Shown one piece after another: positions 45,443 through 55,138 of a DNA stretch of 64,000 bases. The first letter of the stretch is position 1; every line of letters starts with the position of its first letter. The translations under genes and the position numbers were made by a program. The stretch is from Firmicutes bacterium HGW-Firmicutes-1 (GTDB lineage: Bacteria; Bacillota; Clostridia; Lachnospirales; Vallitaleaceae): positions 1 to 64,000 of the forward strand of contig PHAG01000011.1 in assembly GCA_002841625.1 (NCBI GenBank), read 5' to 3'. The notes below the pieces were generated by a model. The model was not told where the DNA came from. It made no database searches and was given only the letters and a program-made list of their open reading frames with translations.

Positions 45443-46399
45443 ATGAAAAAACTATTAGGTATGATCGTAACATTCACATTTCTTTTATCCTTTATGAGCA
45501 TTAGTCTTGCTGATTCTTATGTCATGCATACAGTCAATGACGGAGATACTTACTGGAAACTATCTAATGCTTATCAGCAAAATATGAATAGCCTGTTAGC
45601 ATTAAATCAAAAAAGCACACCAGACTTAAATGTTGGTGATTTTATTAAGATTAAATCTTTAAATAAGGACATCGGTATTTATGTAGATAGTGTAAAACTA
45701 AGTCCTGATTCAAGCCCTTATTTAGAAAATGACAGAACCTTTGTCCCTATCCGCTTTATTGCAGAAGCTTTAAAAGTAACTATTACGTGGGAAGATTCGA
45801 CTTCAACTGCAATAATAAGTAACGGTAACAAAACCATCAAATTACCAGTAGGTTCAACGAATGCATATGTTAATGGCGTAAGTTACAAGCTAGATGCACC
45901 TATTAAAATTTATAATAATAGAGTATTTATTCCTATCCGATTTGTTTCTGAGATCTTGGAATGTAGCGTTGAATGGAATCAAGAAATGTATGCAGTAAAC
46001 ATTAAATCACGTGACTATAAAAACACCTCTTATTCTGAGGAGGATTTATATTGGCTATCTAGAATTGTCTCAGCTGAATCTAGTGGAGAAACCTATGAAG
46101 GGAAATTAGCTGTTGCAAATGTGATCATAAATCGAAAACAGAGTTATGAATATCCAGGTACAATTAAGGCTGTTATTTTCGACAACAAATTTGGAACCCA
46201 ATTTACACCTGTTGCCAATGGAACTATCTACAACACCCCTACTCAAGAAAGTATCAGTGCTGCAAAAGATGCTCTGGAAGGTGTTAATAATATTGGCAAA
46301 GCACTCTTCTTTGTAAATCTAAAAGCTACTAGTTTAACCTGGATACAAAATAGTAGAACTTATTACAAAACAATTGGTAATCATGCATTTTATTTGTAG
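45443..46399 (+). CDS. Secreted LysM, copper-amine-oxidase-N and SleB-like cell-wall hydrolase
   Basis: A 318-residue exported protein. A signal peptide (1-23) is followed by a LysM domain (about 25-75, YVMHTVNDGDTYWKLSNAYQ and LNVGDFIKIK). Next is a copper-amine-oxidase N-terminal-like beta domain (about 80-195, LENDRTFVPIRFIAEALKV and NNRVFIPIRFVSEIL). The C-terminal hydrolase domain is of the SleB/CwlJ type (about 205-318, IVSAESSGETYEGKLAVANVI and SRTYYKTIGNHAFY), with Glu in SAESSGE as the likely catalytic residue. Such enzymes lyse cortex or vegetative peptidoglycan. AAGGAGG precedes ATG 45443; the longer upstream frame is rejected. Confidence 0.9.
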   Translation: MKKLLGMIVTFTFLLSFMSISLADSYVMHTVNDGDTYWKLSNAYQQNMNSLLALNQKSTPDLNVGDFIKIKSLNKDIGIYVDSVKLSPDSSPYLENDRTFVPIRFIAEALKVTITWEDSTSTAIISNGNKTIKLPVGSTNAYVNGVSYKLDAPIKIYNNRVFIPIRFVSEILECSVEWNQEMYAVNIKSRDYKNTSYSEEDLYWLSRIVSAESSGETYEGKLAVANVIINRKQSYEYPGTIKAVIFDNKFGTQFTPVANGTIYNTPTQESISAAKDALEGVNNIGKALFFVNLKATSLTWIQNSRTYYKTIGNHAFYL

Positions 46400-46402
46400 A
46401 AA

Positions 46403-46443
46403 AAGAGGGTTGTGTCAAAATTAATTTTGACTACAACCCTCTT
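46403..46443. terminator. Bidirectional terminator between hydrolase and polysaccharide cluster
   Basis: AAGAGGGTTGTGTCAAAATT pairs with AATTTTGACTACAACCCTCTT. It is a long stem serving both convergent transcripts. Confidence 0.92.
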
Positions 46444-46490
46444 CATATTTTTTAGAAATTTCTTGAAAGCTTCTATTCATTTACATCGCT

Positions 46491-48530
46491 TTATTTAACA
46501 ACCGTTACATTCTCGCCTTTTCTACTACCATAACCTGTTAAAAAATCAATGACTTCACCAAAGGTTAGTCCCGAAACATCATGTTTATTATCCTTTATTG
46601 TTACATTCTTGTTTAATCCTGATAAATAAAAATACACAGGAAAATTAACCAATTTATTATTTGTTGCTTTGAAATTTTCAATACCTTTTTCAGCATTAAG
46701 ATGAATGCCTATTTGCGAAAAAGGTTTCTTATAATCCCAAAGGGCAGTGCCATCTGTAATGCTACCTTTTTTCCCAGAAGGTGCTACAGTCGCTGATATT
46801 CCAGCTTTTATACATCTATACCATGCGCCATTTATAACAACTAAGTCATTCATCTTATAGTTTGTATTTGCTTTCCAGTAATTGAACACATTCTTAATTG
46901 TATTTCCCTCTATTTCCATCCCCGAAATAACCCCCGATGAATATTGATGAATTCCTCCATAATACCCTGGATTCACAATTGTATTCCCTCTGACTACCAA
47001 TCCTGTAGCATAGATACCTGCGCTATCTGTTATGGGACGGTTTAATTGATCAGCTCCTGTATCTTCAATATAATTATTTTCTATTTTTGTGAAATAGCCT
47101 TCAATACCAACTTCTAAAACATTTTTAATATTGTTGTCATAAGCATATATATCGCCTGTATGCAGGTTATTATAAATGCCCCCACAACCATTACCATAAT
47201 TCACCTTGCGAATTGATCCTATATTATAAATGGTATTCTTATGGATGTTTGTCTTGCTAAATAACAAATCCCCCTGATGCCTAAATAACTCAATTCCAAA
47301 GCTAGCTGTATCATGAATTGTATTAGATGCAATTGTAACCTCGTTATATTTTGAGTTGGATCCTCCAAGCCAGATCGCTGCTGGACCATGTATCTGTTCA
47401 AAAGTATTTTCTGAAATCACTATATTTTTCATCTCCGTATTCAAAGCATTTACCTTAACTCCTGCCCCGTAAGCAGTTGGAGATGTTAAATATTGAATGT
47501 TGGAGAAAGTATTCCCAGTAATACCAATATCTGTAGCATACCCAGCTATAGTAATAAAGCCTTCTGCATCATCTTTAACATTTGAAAAAGCTGATTTCTT
47601 AATATACATATTAGATACATTTTTAAGCACCATGCTAAAGTTCTCAGTCTTTATATCATAAAGGGTGAATCCATTCACATTTTTAACAATCATTTTTCCA
47701 TTTATTATTTTTCCTGGGCCCATAATCGTTAAAGGTTTTTCTAAAGTAATTGTCTTCCCTGCCAAATTATAAGTACCGTCTTGAAGATAAACCATTTCTA
47801 CAGCTGCGCCAAATAAATTGGTAAATGCAAAAGTATCATCCTTTATTCCATTGCCTGCTGCACCAAAATCCATCGGACTATATTTTACTACAAGCTTAGA
47901 AAGAGCATCCCCTTTAAGCAATCCTTTATCAATAAGGCTTTGAGCCAAGCTCTTATCCTGCCCCTTCATTTTAGCCTTCAAGGTTAAAAAAGATAATTTA
48001 GCTACATCTCCTCTTGTAAAGATGTCCTTTAAATAGACCTCTTCCCCCGCTATAATCCCTACTTCCCTTGCTTTTGTAATGGAACCACTCCAGCTAAAAT
48101 CTCCTTTTTGATCATTATAGCCTAATGATCTTAGAACAAAGGTCATATAGTCTTTTACATCGAGTTTTGTTTCTGTCCCAAAGACTCCATTACCCGCTCC
48201 TTTTGTCAGCCCTTGCTCGTAAGCATAATTAACATATGAAACAGCCCAACTTGGAACGTCTTTAAAAAATGAAGCCTCATATTTTTTAGATAGTGCTTCT
48301 TCTTCTTTTCCTAACAATCTAATCAACATGATCAAGCCTTCAATTCTTGTTGGTTCACGATCTAATTCAAAACCAAGGGAGCTTCCTTTAAAAACACCTA
48401 GTTCAGATAATATGTTTGCATAATAGGGATCTGTGATTACCGCCTTTTCTTTTTCCTTTGCCGTTACCGATATACCTACGGTACTAATACATAACAATAA
48501 TACAATAATAACAGTAAAATACTTCTTCAT
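46491..48530 (-). CDS. SLH-domain right-handed beta-helix surface protein
   Basis: A 679-residue exported protein. After a signal peptide (1-24), residues about 33-210 form three S-layer homology repeats (FFKDVPSWAVSYVNYAYEQG, LTKGAGNGVFG). These should tether it to the cell wall. From about 217 a pectate-lyase-like right-handed beta-helix begins (YSPMDFGAAGNGIKDDTFAF), with repeated parallel strands such as ITGNTFSNIQYLT and ISENTFEQIHGPAAIW. An inserted module near 555-605 (WKANTNYKMNDLVVINGAWY, ending DGTALWDYKKPF) resembles a small carbohydrate-binding unit. ATG 48530 follows GGAGGAGAG. It is the last gene of the polysaccharide cluster, 23 bases after its 524-residue paralog. Confidence 0.88.
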   Translation of the reverse strand: MKKYFTVIIVLLLCISTVGISVTAKEKEKAVITDPYYANILSELGVFKGSSLGFELDREPTRIEGLIMLIRLLGKEEEALSKKYEASFFKDVPSWAVSYVNYAYEQGLTKGAGNGVFGTETKLDVKDYMTFVLRSLGYNDQKGDFSWSGSITKAREVGIIAGEEVYLKDIFTRGDVAKLSFLTLKAKMKGQDKSLAQSLIDKGLLKGDALSKLVVKYSPMDFGAAGNGIKDDTFAFTNLFGAAVEMVYLQDGTYNLAGKTITLEKPLTIMGPGKIINGKMIVKNVNGFTLYDIKTENFSMVLKNVSNMYIKKSAFSNVKDDAEGFITIAGYATDIGITGNTFSNIQYLTSPTAYGAGVKVNALNTEMKNIVISENTFEQIHGPAAIWLGGSNSKYNEVTIASNTIHDTASFGIELFRHQGDLLFSKTNIHKNTIYNIGSIRKVNYGNGCGGIYNNLHTGDIYAYDNNIKNVLEVGIEGYFTKIENNYIEDTGADQLNRPITDSAGIYATGLVVRGNTIVNPGYYGGIHQYSSGVISGMEIEGNTIKNVFNYWKANTNYKMNDLVVINGAWYRCIKAGISATVAPSGKKGSITDGTALWDYKKPFSQIGIHLNAEKGIENFKATNNKLVNFPVYFYLSGLNKNVTIKDNKHDVSGLTFGEVIDFLTGYGSRKGENVTVVK

Positions 48531-48552
48531 AAATCTCTCCTCCATCATAGCT

Positions 48553-50127
48553 TTATTTTAATTGAATCTTTCCATTGGTTATCCTTCTGTTCCCATACCC
48601 TGTAAGAAATTCTATATCTTCCAACTTGAAATTATCCACCTCATGTTTATTATTAGTAATATGAATTTCGTCAATAAACCCTGACAACCAATTAAAATAT
48701 TTTATATCGAGTACATAATTGTTACTAATCTCAATTCGTTCAAGCCCCCCTACAGCATTTAGTTGTATTGCAGAATCAGCCAAAGGCTTTTTATAGCTCC
48801 ATACGCATGTTCCATCCATGATACGCTCTAATGTTCCTGTTAAATAGACTTCACCCGAAATACCACCCTGGGTGCAGCTATACCATTTTTCTCCAGATAC
48901 AACCACATCACCTTTATGATATGTTTTATTTGATTCCCAATAGTCAAAAACATTTTTGATCACATTATTTTTAATGATCATATCTGACAACACGTCATTT
49001 GAGAATTTATGAATACCTCCGTTCAAACCAGGATTAATAATTGTATTGCCTTTAACCATTGGACTTGATGTATATATTCCTGCATTATCTTCTATCGGAT
49101 GATTAATTTGATCATAGCCTGTATCTTCGATGTAATTATTTTCAATTGCAGTATAATAACCTTCAATTCCCACTTCACGTACTCTTTTGATTGTATTATT
49201 AAGAACATATATCTCTACATTTTCTAAATTACTATAGATACCTCCACAACCCTTTCCACTAACTGTTTTTCTAATACTTCCAATATTGTAGATATCATTA
49301 TTTTGAACATACGTATTTGTTACATTAATTTTTCCGTCGTATTGAAAAAACTCTATACCAAAGCTTTCTGTATCATGGATAGTATTATTATCTATAATCA
49401 TTTTGTCAATAACTGCATTGTTTCCTCCTATCCAAATAGCTGAAGGTCCATATATTTGGTCAAATGTGTTTTCTGATATTTCTATATTGCTTAATGTTGT
49501 ATCGTATGCCAATACCTTAATGCCACAGCCATATGTTGTTGCTGATGTTTTATATTGAATATTAGTAAAACTATTACGACGAATTAACAGATCTTTTACA
49601 TTTTGACTAATCACAACAAATCCAAGAATATCACCATAAATATTTTGAAACTTCACATCTTCGATAGCGATATTTGATGCATTCGAAAATGTAATATCTA
49701 CATTTTCTGTCTCTAATTGATGAAAGCTTATGTCCTGTGTATCATGTACAATCAGATGCCCATTTTTTATTTTCCCTGGGCCAATGAAAGATATTGGCTT
49801 ATTAATGTAAATTGTTTGATTATTCAGATCATATACACTATTGTTAAGATTAAATACTCCATCTATAGCTTCCTCTAAATTAAGATTGGAATAAACATGA
49901 GTTGAATACAAGACTTCTTCTGAAACAAACTCCTCCTCTACAATTCCTATACCAATATCTTCTTGTATACCAACTTTGAGTTCACTAACAGTTCGTTCAC
50001 GACTAATATATCCTTTCGTTAATAAGAACAAAATCAGTGCAATACAAAGAACGACTGGAAATATAGTTTGTTTGGTTAACTTGAAATTTATGTTATGAAT
50101 CATTTGGGTTGGCTTATTCATTTTCAT
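48553..50127 (-). CDS. Membrane-anchored right-handed beta-helix protein
   Basis: A 524-residue paralog of the SLH protein. One N-terminal membrane segment (about 22-40, IFPVVLCIALILFLLTKGY) is followed by a short linker and a parallel beta-helix from about 85 (GVFNLNNSVYDLNNQTIYIN). It shares GPSAIWIGG, FGIEFFQYDG, GCGGIYSN, EVGIEGYYT and IEDTGYDQINHPI with its paralogs, and the inserted module near 390-445 (WESNKTYHKGDVVVSGEKWY). The membrane anchor replaces the SLH domains. Its ATG overlaps the stop of the WecG/TagA gene by 4 bases, so the two are translationally coupled. A polysaccharide-binding or -cleaving role is inferred. Confidence 0.85.
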   Translation of the reverse strand: MKMNKPTQMIHNINFKLTKQTIFPVVLCIALILFLLTKGYISRERTVSELKVGIQEDIGIGIVEEEFVSEEVLYSTHVYSNLNLEEAIDGVFNLNNSVYDLNNQTIYINKPISFIGPGKIKNGHLIVHDTQDISFHQLETENVDITFSNASNIAIEDVKFQNIYGDILGFVVISQNVKDLLIRRNSFTNIQYKTSATTYGCGIKVLAYDTTLSNIEISENTFDQIYGPSAIWIGGNNAVIDKMIIDNNTIHDTESFGIEFFQYDGKINVTNTYVQNNDIYNIGSIRKTVSGKGCGGIYSNLENVEIYVLNNTIKRVREVGIEGYYTAIENNYIEDTGYDQINHPIEDNAGIYTSSPMVKGNTIINPGLNGGIHKFSNDVLSDMIIKNNVIKNVFDYWESNKTYHKGDVVVSGEKWYSCTQGGISGEVYLTGTLERIMDGTCVWSYKKPLADSAIQLNAVGGLERIEISNNYVLDIKYFNWLSGFIDEIHITNNKHEVDNFKLEDIEFLTGYGNRRITNGKIQLK

Positions 50128-50885
50128 AAAATCTCCCTTTCTTCTAATTTTACTCCTTTCGTTAATAGGCTATAAAGGAATACTAGGTTCGTAATAAAGT
50201 ATCTTTTCCAAAGACGTTTTGGTTCTTGAATTAATCTGAATAACCATTCAAATCCAACCTTCTGCATCCAATGAGGTGCTCGCTTGATACTACCTGCATG
50301 AAAATCAAAGGCAGCGCCTACACCCATCATAACGCCTCGATTAATTAGTTTCTTATGTTTTTTCATCCAAATTTCTTGTTTTGGTGCACCTAAACCAACC
50401 CATATAAAGTCAGGTGATAATCTATTGACTTCATTTACAATGATCTGATCCTCCTCTTTTGAAAGCTCTCTAAATGGTGGAGAATAGCTCCCAGCAATCT
50501 TAAGCTTTGGATATTTTATTGATAACTCCTGCTGCAGTCGACTAAGTGTATCTTCCGTACTACCATAGAAGTAATGACTATATCCATTAACATTGCTTAC
50601 TTTCATAACTTCCTCCATAATGTCAGGTCCAGAGCACCTTTCAACACCAGACTTCATAAGAAACTTACCAAGCCACACCAATGGCATCCCATCAGGCGCT
50701 ACTCGATCCGCTTCATTAAGGGTCTTTCTTAGTTGCTCATTTTTCATTGCTGTGACGATAACATGCACATTAGTGAAAGCAATATAACTCGCTTGCTTTT
50801 TATGAACCATATCTTGAATGTCCTTAAGCAAAGTTTTTCTATCTGTACAATTGACATGTACATTAAAAATATTTAAATATTTCAT
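50124..50885 (-). CDS. WecG/TagA/CpsF-family glycosyltransferase
   Basis: A 253-residue cytoplasmic enzyme of the GT26 family: ITFTNVHVIVTAMKNEQLRK-like start (SYIAFTNVHVIVTAM), RVAPDGMPLVWLGKFL with the conserved Asp, GSTEDTLSRLQQEL, VWVGLGAPKQEIWM-like motif (FIWVGLGAPKQEIWM) and a C-terminal WLFRLIQEPKRLWKRY membrane-contacting tail. It adds a second sugar to a lipid-linked acceptor in wall or capsule polymer synthesis. It is coupled to the membrane beta-helix gene downstream. Confidence 0.95.
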   Translation of the reverse strand: MKYLNIFNVHVNCTDRKTLLKDIQDMVHKKQASYIAFTNVHVIVTAMKNEQLRKTLNEADRVAPDGMPLVWLGKFLMKSGVERCSGPDIMEEVMKVSNVNGYSHYFYGSTEDTLSRLQQELSIKYPKLKIAGSYSPPFRELSKEEDQIIVNEVNRLSPDFIWVGLGAPKQEIWMKKHKKLINRGVMMGVGAAFDFHAGSIKRAPHWMQKVGFEWLFRLIQEPKRLWKRYFITNLVFLYSLLTKGVKLEEREIL

Positions 50886-50914
50886 TTCATTCCCCCAATT
50901 TTTTCTATACTATA

Positions 50915-52069
50915 TTATGAATACTCCAAGGGTAGTCTTTTCAAGCTATTTGTAACACCCTTTTCACTTTTATTGCCATCGATTGTTAGTTTACTAACAA
51001 TTACTAATAATGGCATGATATATACCAATTCCGAATAAGTATAATATCCGTTTAAAAACAGCAATAATATAGTCAGCAAAACAAATTCCAAGCGGATATT
51101 TTTACAGTAAATGACGAGCAAACTTATATACATCAAAAGCCCAATTATTCCAAAGACAAAAAGCCATGTGATAACATCGTTATGAGCTCCAATACTCATA
51201 CCAACTGACTTATAATTAACATAAATTAAGTAATCAAAGCTACTTCCCAATAATTTTTCTAGTGGATTAAATCCAACATATTCCATTAGATCTACTAACC
51301 AGAAGGTAGATCTTCCCGATGTTATATCCTCATTCGCCAATAAAAATTTCTGAACGATTAAACTGTTTTTTACTAGCAGATTAGAGAATATCACAATTAT
51401 CCCACCTGCAAAAACGAATACAATAATATCTCTTAATCTTTTTATTTTTCTTATTAAGTAAACCAATACTGGTATCAATAAAGCAATTACAACAGTTCTA
51501 ACACCTGTTAAGTTAATACCATATATTGGTATTATCGCTAAAAGTAACAACCATTTATTCATATATATAGCCGAAAGAATGATAATGAATAAAATAATAA
51601 ACATGCAAGCGTAGGCCATTGTATGCGGATGATGCATACTCCCGGTAAAATAGGACTCTTCATACATATTGTAATAAGATGAGTCTTTTAACATCATAAT
51701 TAGCAAATAAATATTAAGCCCAATCATATATAAAATCATTGGCGCCTTAAGCTTTACTAGTAAATCCTTAGCATGCAAAACAAATCCATCGTCCACGCTC
51801 AATATCGTCAAGATAAAGAAAATCATCATCTTGATATAGTCACTTTGAAATCCATATAAAACAATTTTAGTAGTTATTAACAATAGCAAAACTCCACCTA
51901 TTGTATAAAAATCAGGATTATTTTGTTTTAAGAAAAACCACAATAAAAATAATATTAAAAACCCAATCTGCATTACATCACCAAAAACACTTTGATACCC
52001 GTTTATGATTCGAAAAACTGGAGTGAATATGATTATTATAATCAAGCTTCTTTCTATTAAGTAATGCAT
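50915..52069 (-). CDS. O-antigen ligase/polymerase-like membrane protein (Wzy-like)
   Basis: A 384-residue protein with about ten membrane segments and one larger periplasmic-type loop near residues 240-300 (SGRSTFWLVDLMEYVGFNPL, SVGMSIGAHNDVITWLFVFG). The loop and its GR-S/T and H-N motifs resemble the Wzy_C/O-antigen ligase superfamily, which joins repeat units into polymer. Adjacent Wzz- and Wzx-type genes support polymerisation. GGGGG precedes the ATG. Confidence 0.85.
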   Translation of the reverse strand: MHYLIERSLIIIIIFTPVFRIINGYQSVFGDVMQIGFLILFLLWFFLKQNNPDFYTIGGVLLLLITTKIVLYGFQSDYIKMMIFFILTILSVDDGFVLHAKDLLVKLKAPMILYMIGLNIYLLIMMLKDSSYYNMYEESYFTGSMHHPHTMAYACMFIILFIIILSAIYMNKWLLLLAIIPIYGINLTGVRTVVIALLIPVLVYLIRKIKRLRDIIVFVFAGGIIVIFSNLLVKNSLIVQKFLLANEDITSGRSTFWLVDLMEYVGFNPLEKLLGSSFDYLIYVNYKSVGMSIGAHNDVITWLFVFGIIGLLMYISLLVIYCKNIRLEFVLLTILLLFLNGYYTYSELVYIMPLLVIVSKLTIDGNKSEKGVTNSLKRLPLEYS

Positions 52070-52093
52070 TGTTTTTTCCCCCTATCTTATCAA

Positions 52094-52792
52094 TCATATT
52101 CTGATATGACGCTTCTTTTCTTTCATATTTGTTACAGTACCCAGAACAACCAAACCAGCTTCTTCCACTATAGCCTTTTCACTACTTATTTTTTTTGTAT
52201 TGTTTACTCGACAACTCACCCATACAAATCCAATCAAAACAAACAAAACGGTGGTTTGTATTACATTTTGACGAAGTACTGGTGTAATTGGATCAATGGG
52301 GCTTTTCGCATATTGAAGGATTTGCAGATTATCTACACCCATAATTTCTTCTGCCTTTTTTATCCAAGAATTCGAGAGTTGATTGACAATACGCATTGAG
52401 TATTCTGGATTCTTATGTTTAAATTTCAAATATATAAAGCGTGTACCATGCATAACAACGATATCCAAATTTTTTTCCAAGCTACTATCAGTCAAATTAT
52501 ATTCTGATCTTTGTATGATCTCTTCTTGAACTTGTCCTGATTTCAATAATTCAATATAGTCATCCATTAATTCACTGTTAATCAGTTCTTCTTCTTTATT
52601 GAGTTGGCTATAACCTGTAGTCTTATTTCCGTTGTAAAGAGTAACCGTTGCTTCATAGGTTGGTTCAACAAAGTTCATAGTCACATAATAAGAACCAAGG
52701 GTTCCAATGATACCCATAGTCAAAATAACCCACACTTTACTCAGTATTTTTATATAGTAATCTCTAAAACTTATTTTATGATCATTACGCAT
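52094..52792 (-). CDS. Chain-length/polysaccharide co-polymerase (Wzz/YveK-type)
   Basis: A 232-residue protein with membrane segments near residues 18-38 and 175-195 around an extracytoplasmic helical domain. The N-terminal RDYYIKILSKVWVILTM and the C-terminal NVIQTTVLFVLIGFVWV follow the Wzz/Cap5A pattern. It has no BY-kinase domain, and no kinase gene is adjacent. It overlaps the preceding glycosyltransferase gene by 8 bases. It should set polymer length with Wzy. Confidence 0.88.
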   Translation of the reverse strand: MRNDHKISFRDYYIKILSKVWVILTMGIIGTLGSYYVTMNFVEPTYEATVTLYNGNKTTGYSQLNKEEELINSELMDDYIELLKSGQVQEEIIQRSEYNLTDSSLEKNLDIVVMHGTRFIYLKFKHKNPEYSMRIVNQLSNSWIKKAEEIMGVDNLQILQYAKSPIDPITPVLRQNVIQTTVLFVLIGFVWVSCRVNNTKKISSEKAIVEEAGLVVLGTVTNMKEKKRHIRI

Positions 52793-53582
52793 CTCTTTTC
52801 ACCCACTTTACTTTAAATCTTACTAATCTTTTTAAAGTTATCAAGATACTTTCTTTTCCAAAAAAGAATAGGCTGTAATAATCACCGAAGTATTTTTTGT
52901 TAATGTCTTTGTTTTCCTTTATTCCTCTAGCTCTTTGACTTTGGCTTACCCCATTCATAGTAAAGTAACAAATTGTATTATTAATATAATGCATTTTGAC
53001 CTTATTCAAAATCATTCTAATCATGAAGTCATAATCTGCTGAAATATGATACTGATCATCATAAAGACCACACTGATCGTAGACACACTTTTTTATAATT
53101 GTTGAAGGATGCGAATAGTGTCTTATCCTTTTATAAATAGATTTATTGGCTTTTGTAAAATCCAGAGTAGAATCAATTGTCTTATACTCCTTGTTATATT
53201 TGTCTTTTTTAACAAATGCTATATTTCCACAAACAACATCAGCATAACTTATTACAAATCCCTTGTTAATATTTTCTAAGGCGTCATGCTCTAAATAATC
53301 ATCACTATTAATGATTGCTATTGCGTCACCCGATGCAATTTTGATGCCTTTATTCATTGCATCATAAAGGCCTTTATCTGGTTCACTAATTAGTATCATT
53401 TTATTACCAAATTTATCCCTGTACTGCTCTATAATCGAAAGTGTTCTATCCTTTGAACCACCATCAACAATAATATATTCATAATTATCGTAAGTCTGTC
53501 TAAGTACCGATTCAATAGTCCTTTCAATGGTTTTTTCACTATTTAAACATACCGTTATTACAGTTATTTTAAGTTGTTTCAT
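52785..53582 (-). CDS. GT2-family glycosyltransferase
   Basis: A 265-residue GT-A enzyme: ITVITVCLNSEKTIERTIES, YIIVDGGSKDRTL, ISEPDKGLYDAMNKGI, AIINSDDYLEHDAL with the DxD-like metal site. This layout is common in WcaA-like capsular transferases that add one sugar to a lipid-linked repeat. The downstream Wzz gene overlaps it. Confidence 0.93.
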   Translation of the reverse strand: MKQLKITVITVCLNSEKTIERTIESVLRQTYDNYEYIIVDGGSKDRTLSIIEQYRDKFGNKMILISEPDKGLYDAMNKGIKIASGDAIAIINSDDYLEHDALENINKGFVISYADVVCGNIAFVKKDKYNKEYKTIDSTLDFTKANKSIYKRIRHYSHPSTIIKKCVYDQCGLYDDQYHISADYDFMIRMILNKVKMHYINNTICYFTMNGVSQSQRARGIKENKDINKKYFGDYYSLFFFGKESILITLKRLVRFKVKWVKRDA

Positions 53583-53641
53583 TCTTTTTACCTCAACAAT
53601 TATCTCATCTTATTTTACTTTTACTAAGCCTTTTATTTTTA

Positions 53642-55072
53642 TCAAGCTTTTGTAAACATACTTATAGCCGATATTCGTAATGTTCGTAGACCCATTTCCA
53701 TGATTTTACTAATATTAATATTTAATTCATGAAATACTTTGAGTGGCCAAACCCAATTGTTATAACAAAGTTGAACTACCGATTGTGCTAGCATCATTCC
53801 TATAACTCCCATTTTAAAAGGACCTACTAATATGATGGATAAGACTACTATAAGTGGCCCCGAAATAATAGCTGATTTTACAAATGGCACTTCATTTTTA
53901 GTAGTAATTAAAGTGGCAAATGTAGAATGATTAAATTCAAGAAATAAGTAACCCGCCATTAACAGTGCTAAAGGAGCACTTAAAAATGATGTGTTTGATC
54001 CAATTAAAGCAAGCAATATATTGCCAAACAACACAACTCCTATGCTTACTGTAATATAACTTACCCAAAATATAACAAGTGATAAGCTAAACCTTTCCTT
54101 AAGCTTTTGAACATCATTGTTTATTCTTAATAATGAAAACTCTGGCAAAAGACTAATAAAGGGAATTCTTGAAATATAACCCAGCATTTGAAATACCTGT
54201 AAGGTCAAACCATATTTTGCAGTTGTCGCAAGATCAATAAAGCTAGAGCATATCAATGTACTTGCTTGAATTGTTAAAAAGGACCCAATCGAAACAATAC
54301 CTTGTCTATACGCGTTATGCCATATGATTGAAAACAACTCTTGATCCCTAGAGTTTTTCTTGCGACGATATCTAGAAAACTGTTTCTTAATACCTTTCTC
54401 GTTAATAAAAAACTTCTTAGATACCTGTCTCAGAATGATTCCATTCATACAATAAGCTACGGAAACTGCTATTAACCCGTATCCAAGTAAAAGCCCAATC
54501 AATACTACTATAAGGAAGCCGCTCTGTGAAATAATTGTAGCTATTTGCGATTTCTTAATGAGACCAATTCCAGTTAACATCGGTATCCAATAGGAATAAT
54601 ATATATTAGAAAATGTTGCAAAACAAAATATAAACCATGCAAGCATAATCTGATTACCACCTTCTAAACCATTCACTAAGCTATGTATATAGATACTACC
54701 AATACTCAACATAATGACTAATGCAACTAAAGAAATAATAAAATACATTTTTTTAGATACCTTATATATGGAAAAAAATAGCTTGTAGTTGGGCTCCTTA
54801 TTATGGTTACTATCCGTAATTACAATTCCTTCTTTTATGAGCTCTTTTGCACCTGACCAGCAATAAGATATGTTCCTCATGATCGTAGGTGAAAATCCAA
54901 AATCTAATAAGGTCACCAAACTACCTATAGATAAAAAAACATACCACATACCTAGCTCTTCCTCAGCTAAAAACGTTAGTACTAATGGTAGGATAATAAT
55001 ATTTGAACCCAGCTTTAAAAAATAACCTAGATAGCTCCATATAATATCTTTTTTATCGACTTTTATTTGCAT
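53642..55072 (-). CDS. Polysaccharide flippase (Wzx/MATE-like)
   Basis: A 476-residue membrane protein with about twelve to fourteen hydrophobic segments, starting KKDIIWSYLGYFLKLGSNII and including the RfbX/MurJ-type TLLDFGFSPTIMRNISYCW. It should move lipid-linked repeat units outward. Its place between glycosyltransferases, next to Wzy and Wzz genes, supports this. GAGGG precedes the ATG. Confidence 0.9.
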   Translation of the reverse strand: MQIKVDKKDIIWSYLGYFLKLGSNIIILPLVLTFLAEEELGMWYVFLSIGSLVTLLDFGFSPTIMRNISYCWSGAKELIKEGIVITDSNHNKEPNYKLFFSIYKVSKKMYFIISLVALVIMLSIGSIYIHSLVNGLEGGNQIMLAWFIFCFATFSNIYYSYWIPMLTGIGLIKKSQIATIISQSGFLIVVLIGLLLGYGLIAVSVAYCMNGIILRQVSKKFFINEKGIKKQFSRYRRKKNSRDQELFSIIWHNAYRQGIVSIGSFLTIQASTLICSSFIDLATTAKYGLTLQVFQMLGYISRIPFISLLPEFSLLRINNDVQKLKERFSLSLVIFWVSYITVSIGVVLFGNILLALIGSNTSFLSAPLALLMAGYLFLEFNHSTFATLITTKNEVPFVKSAIISGPLIVVLSIILVGPFKMGVIGMMLAQSVVQLCYNNWVWPLKVFHELNINISKIMEMGLRTLRISAISMFTKA

Positions 55073-55138
55073 AAGTTCCCTCTTTCATTTATTACATTTT
55101 TATTCGTTTATCATCATAAGCAGCCTTTATTACTTCGC

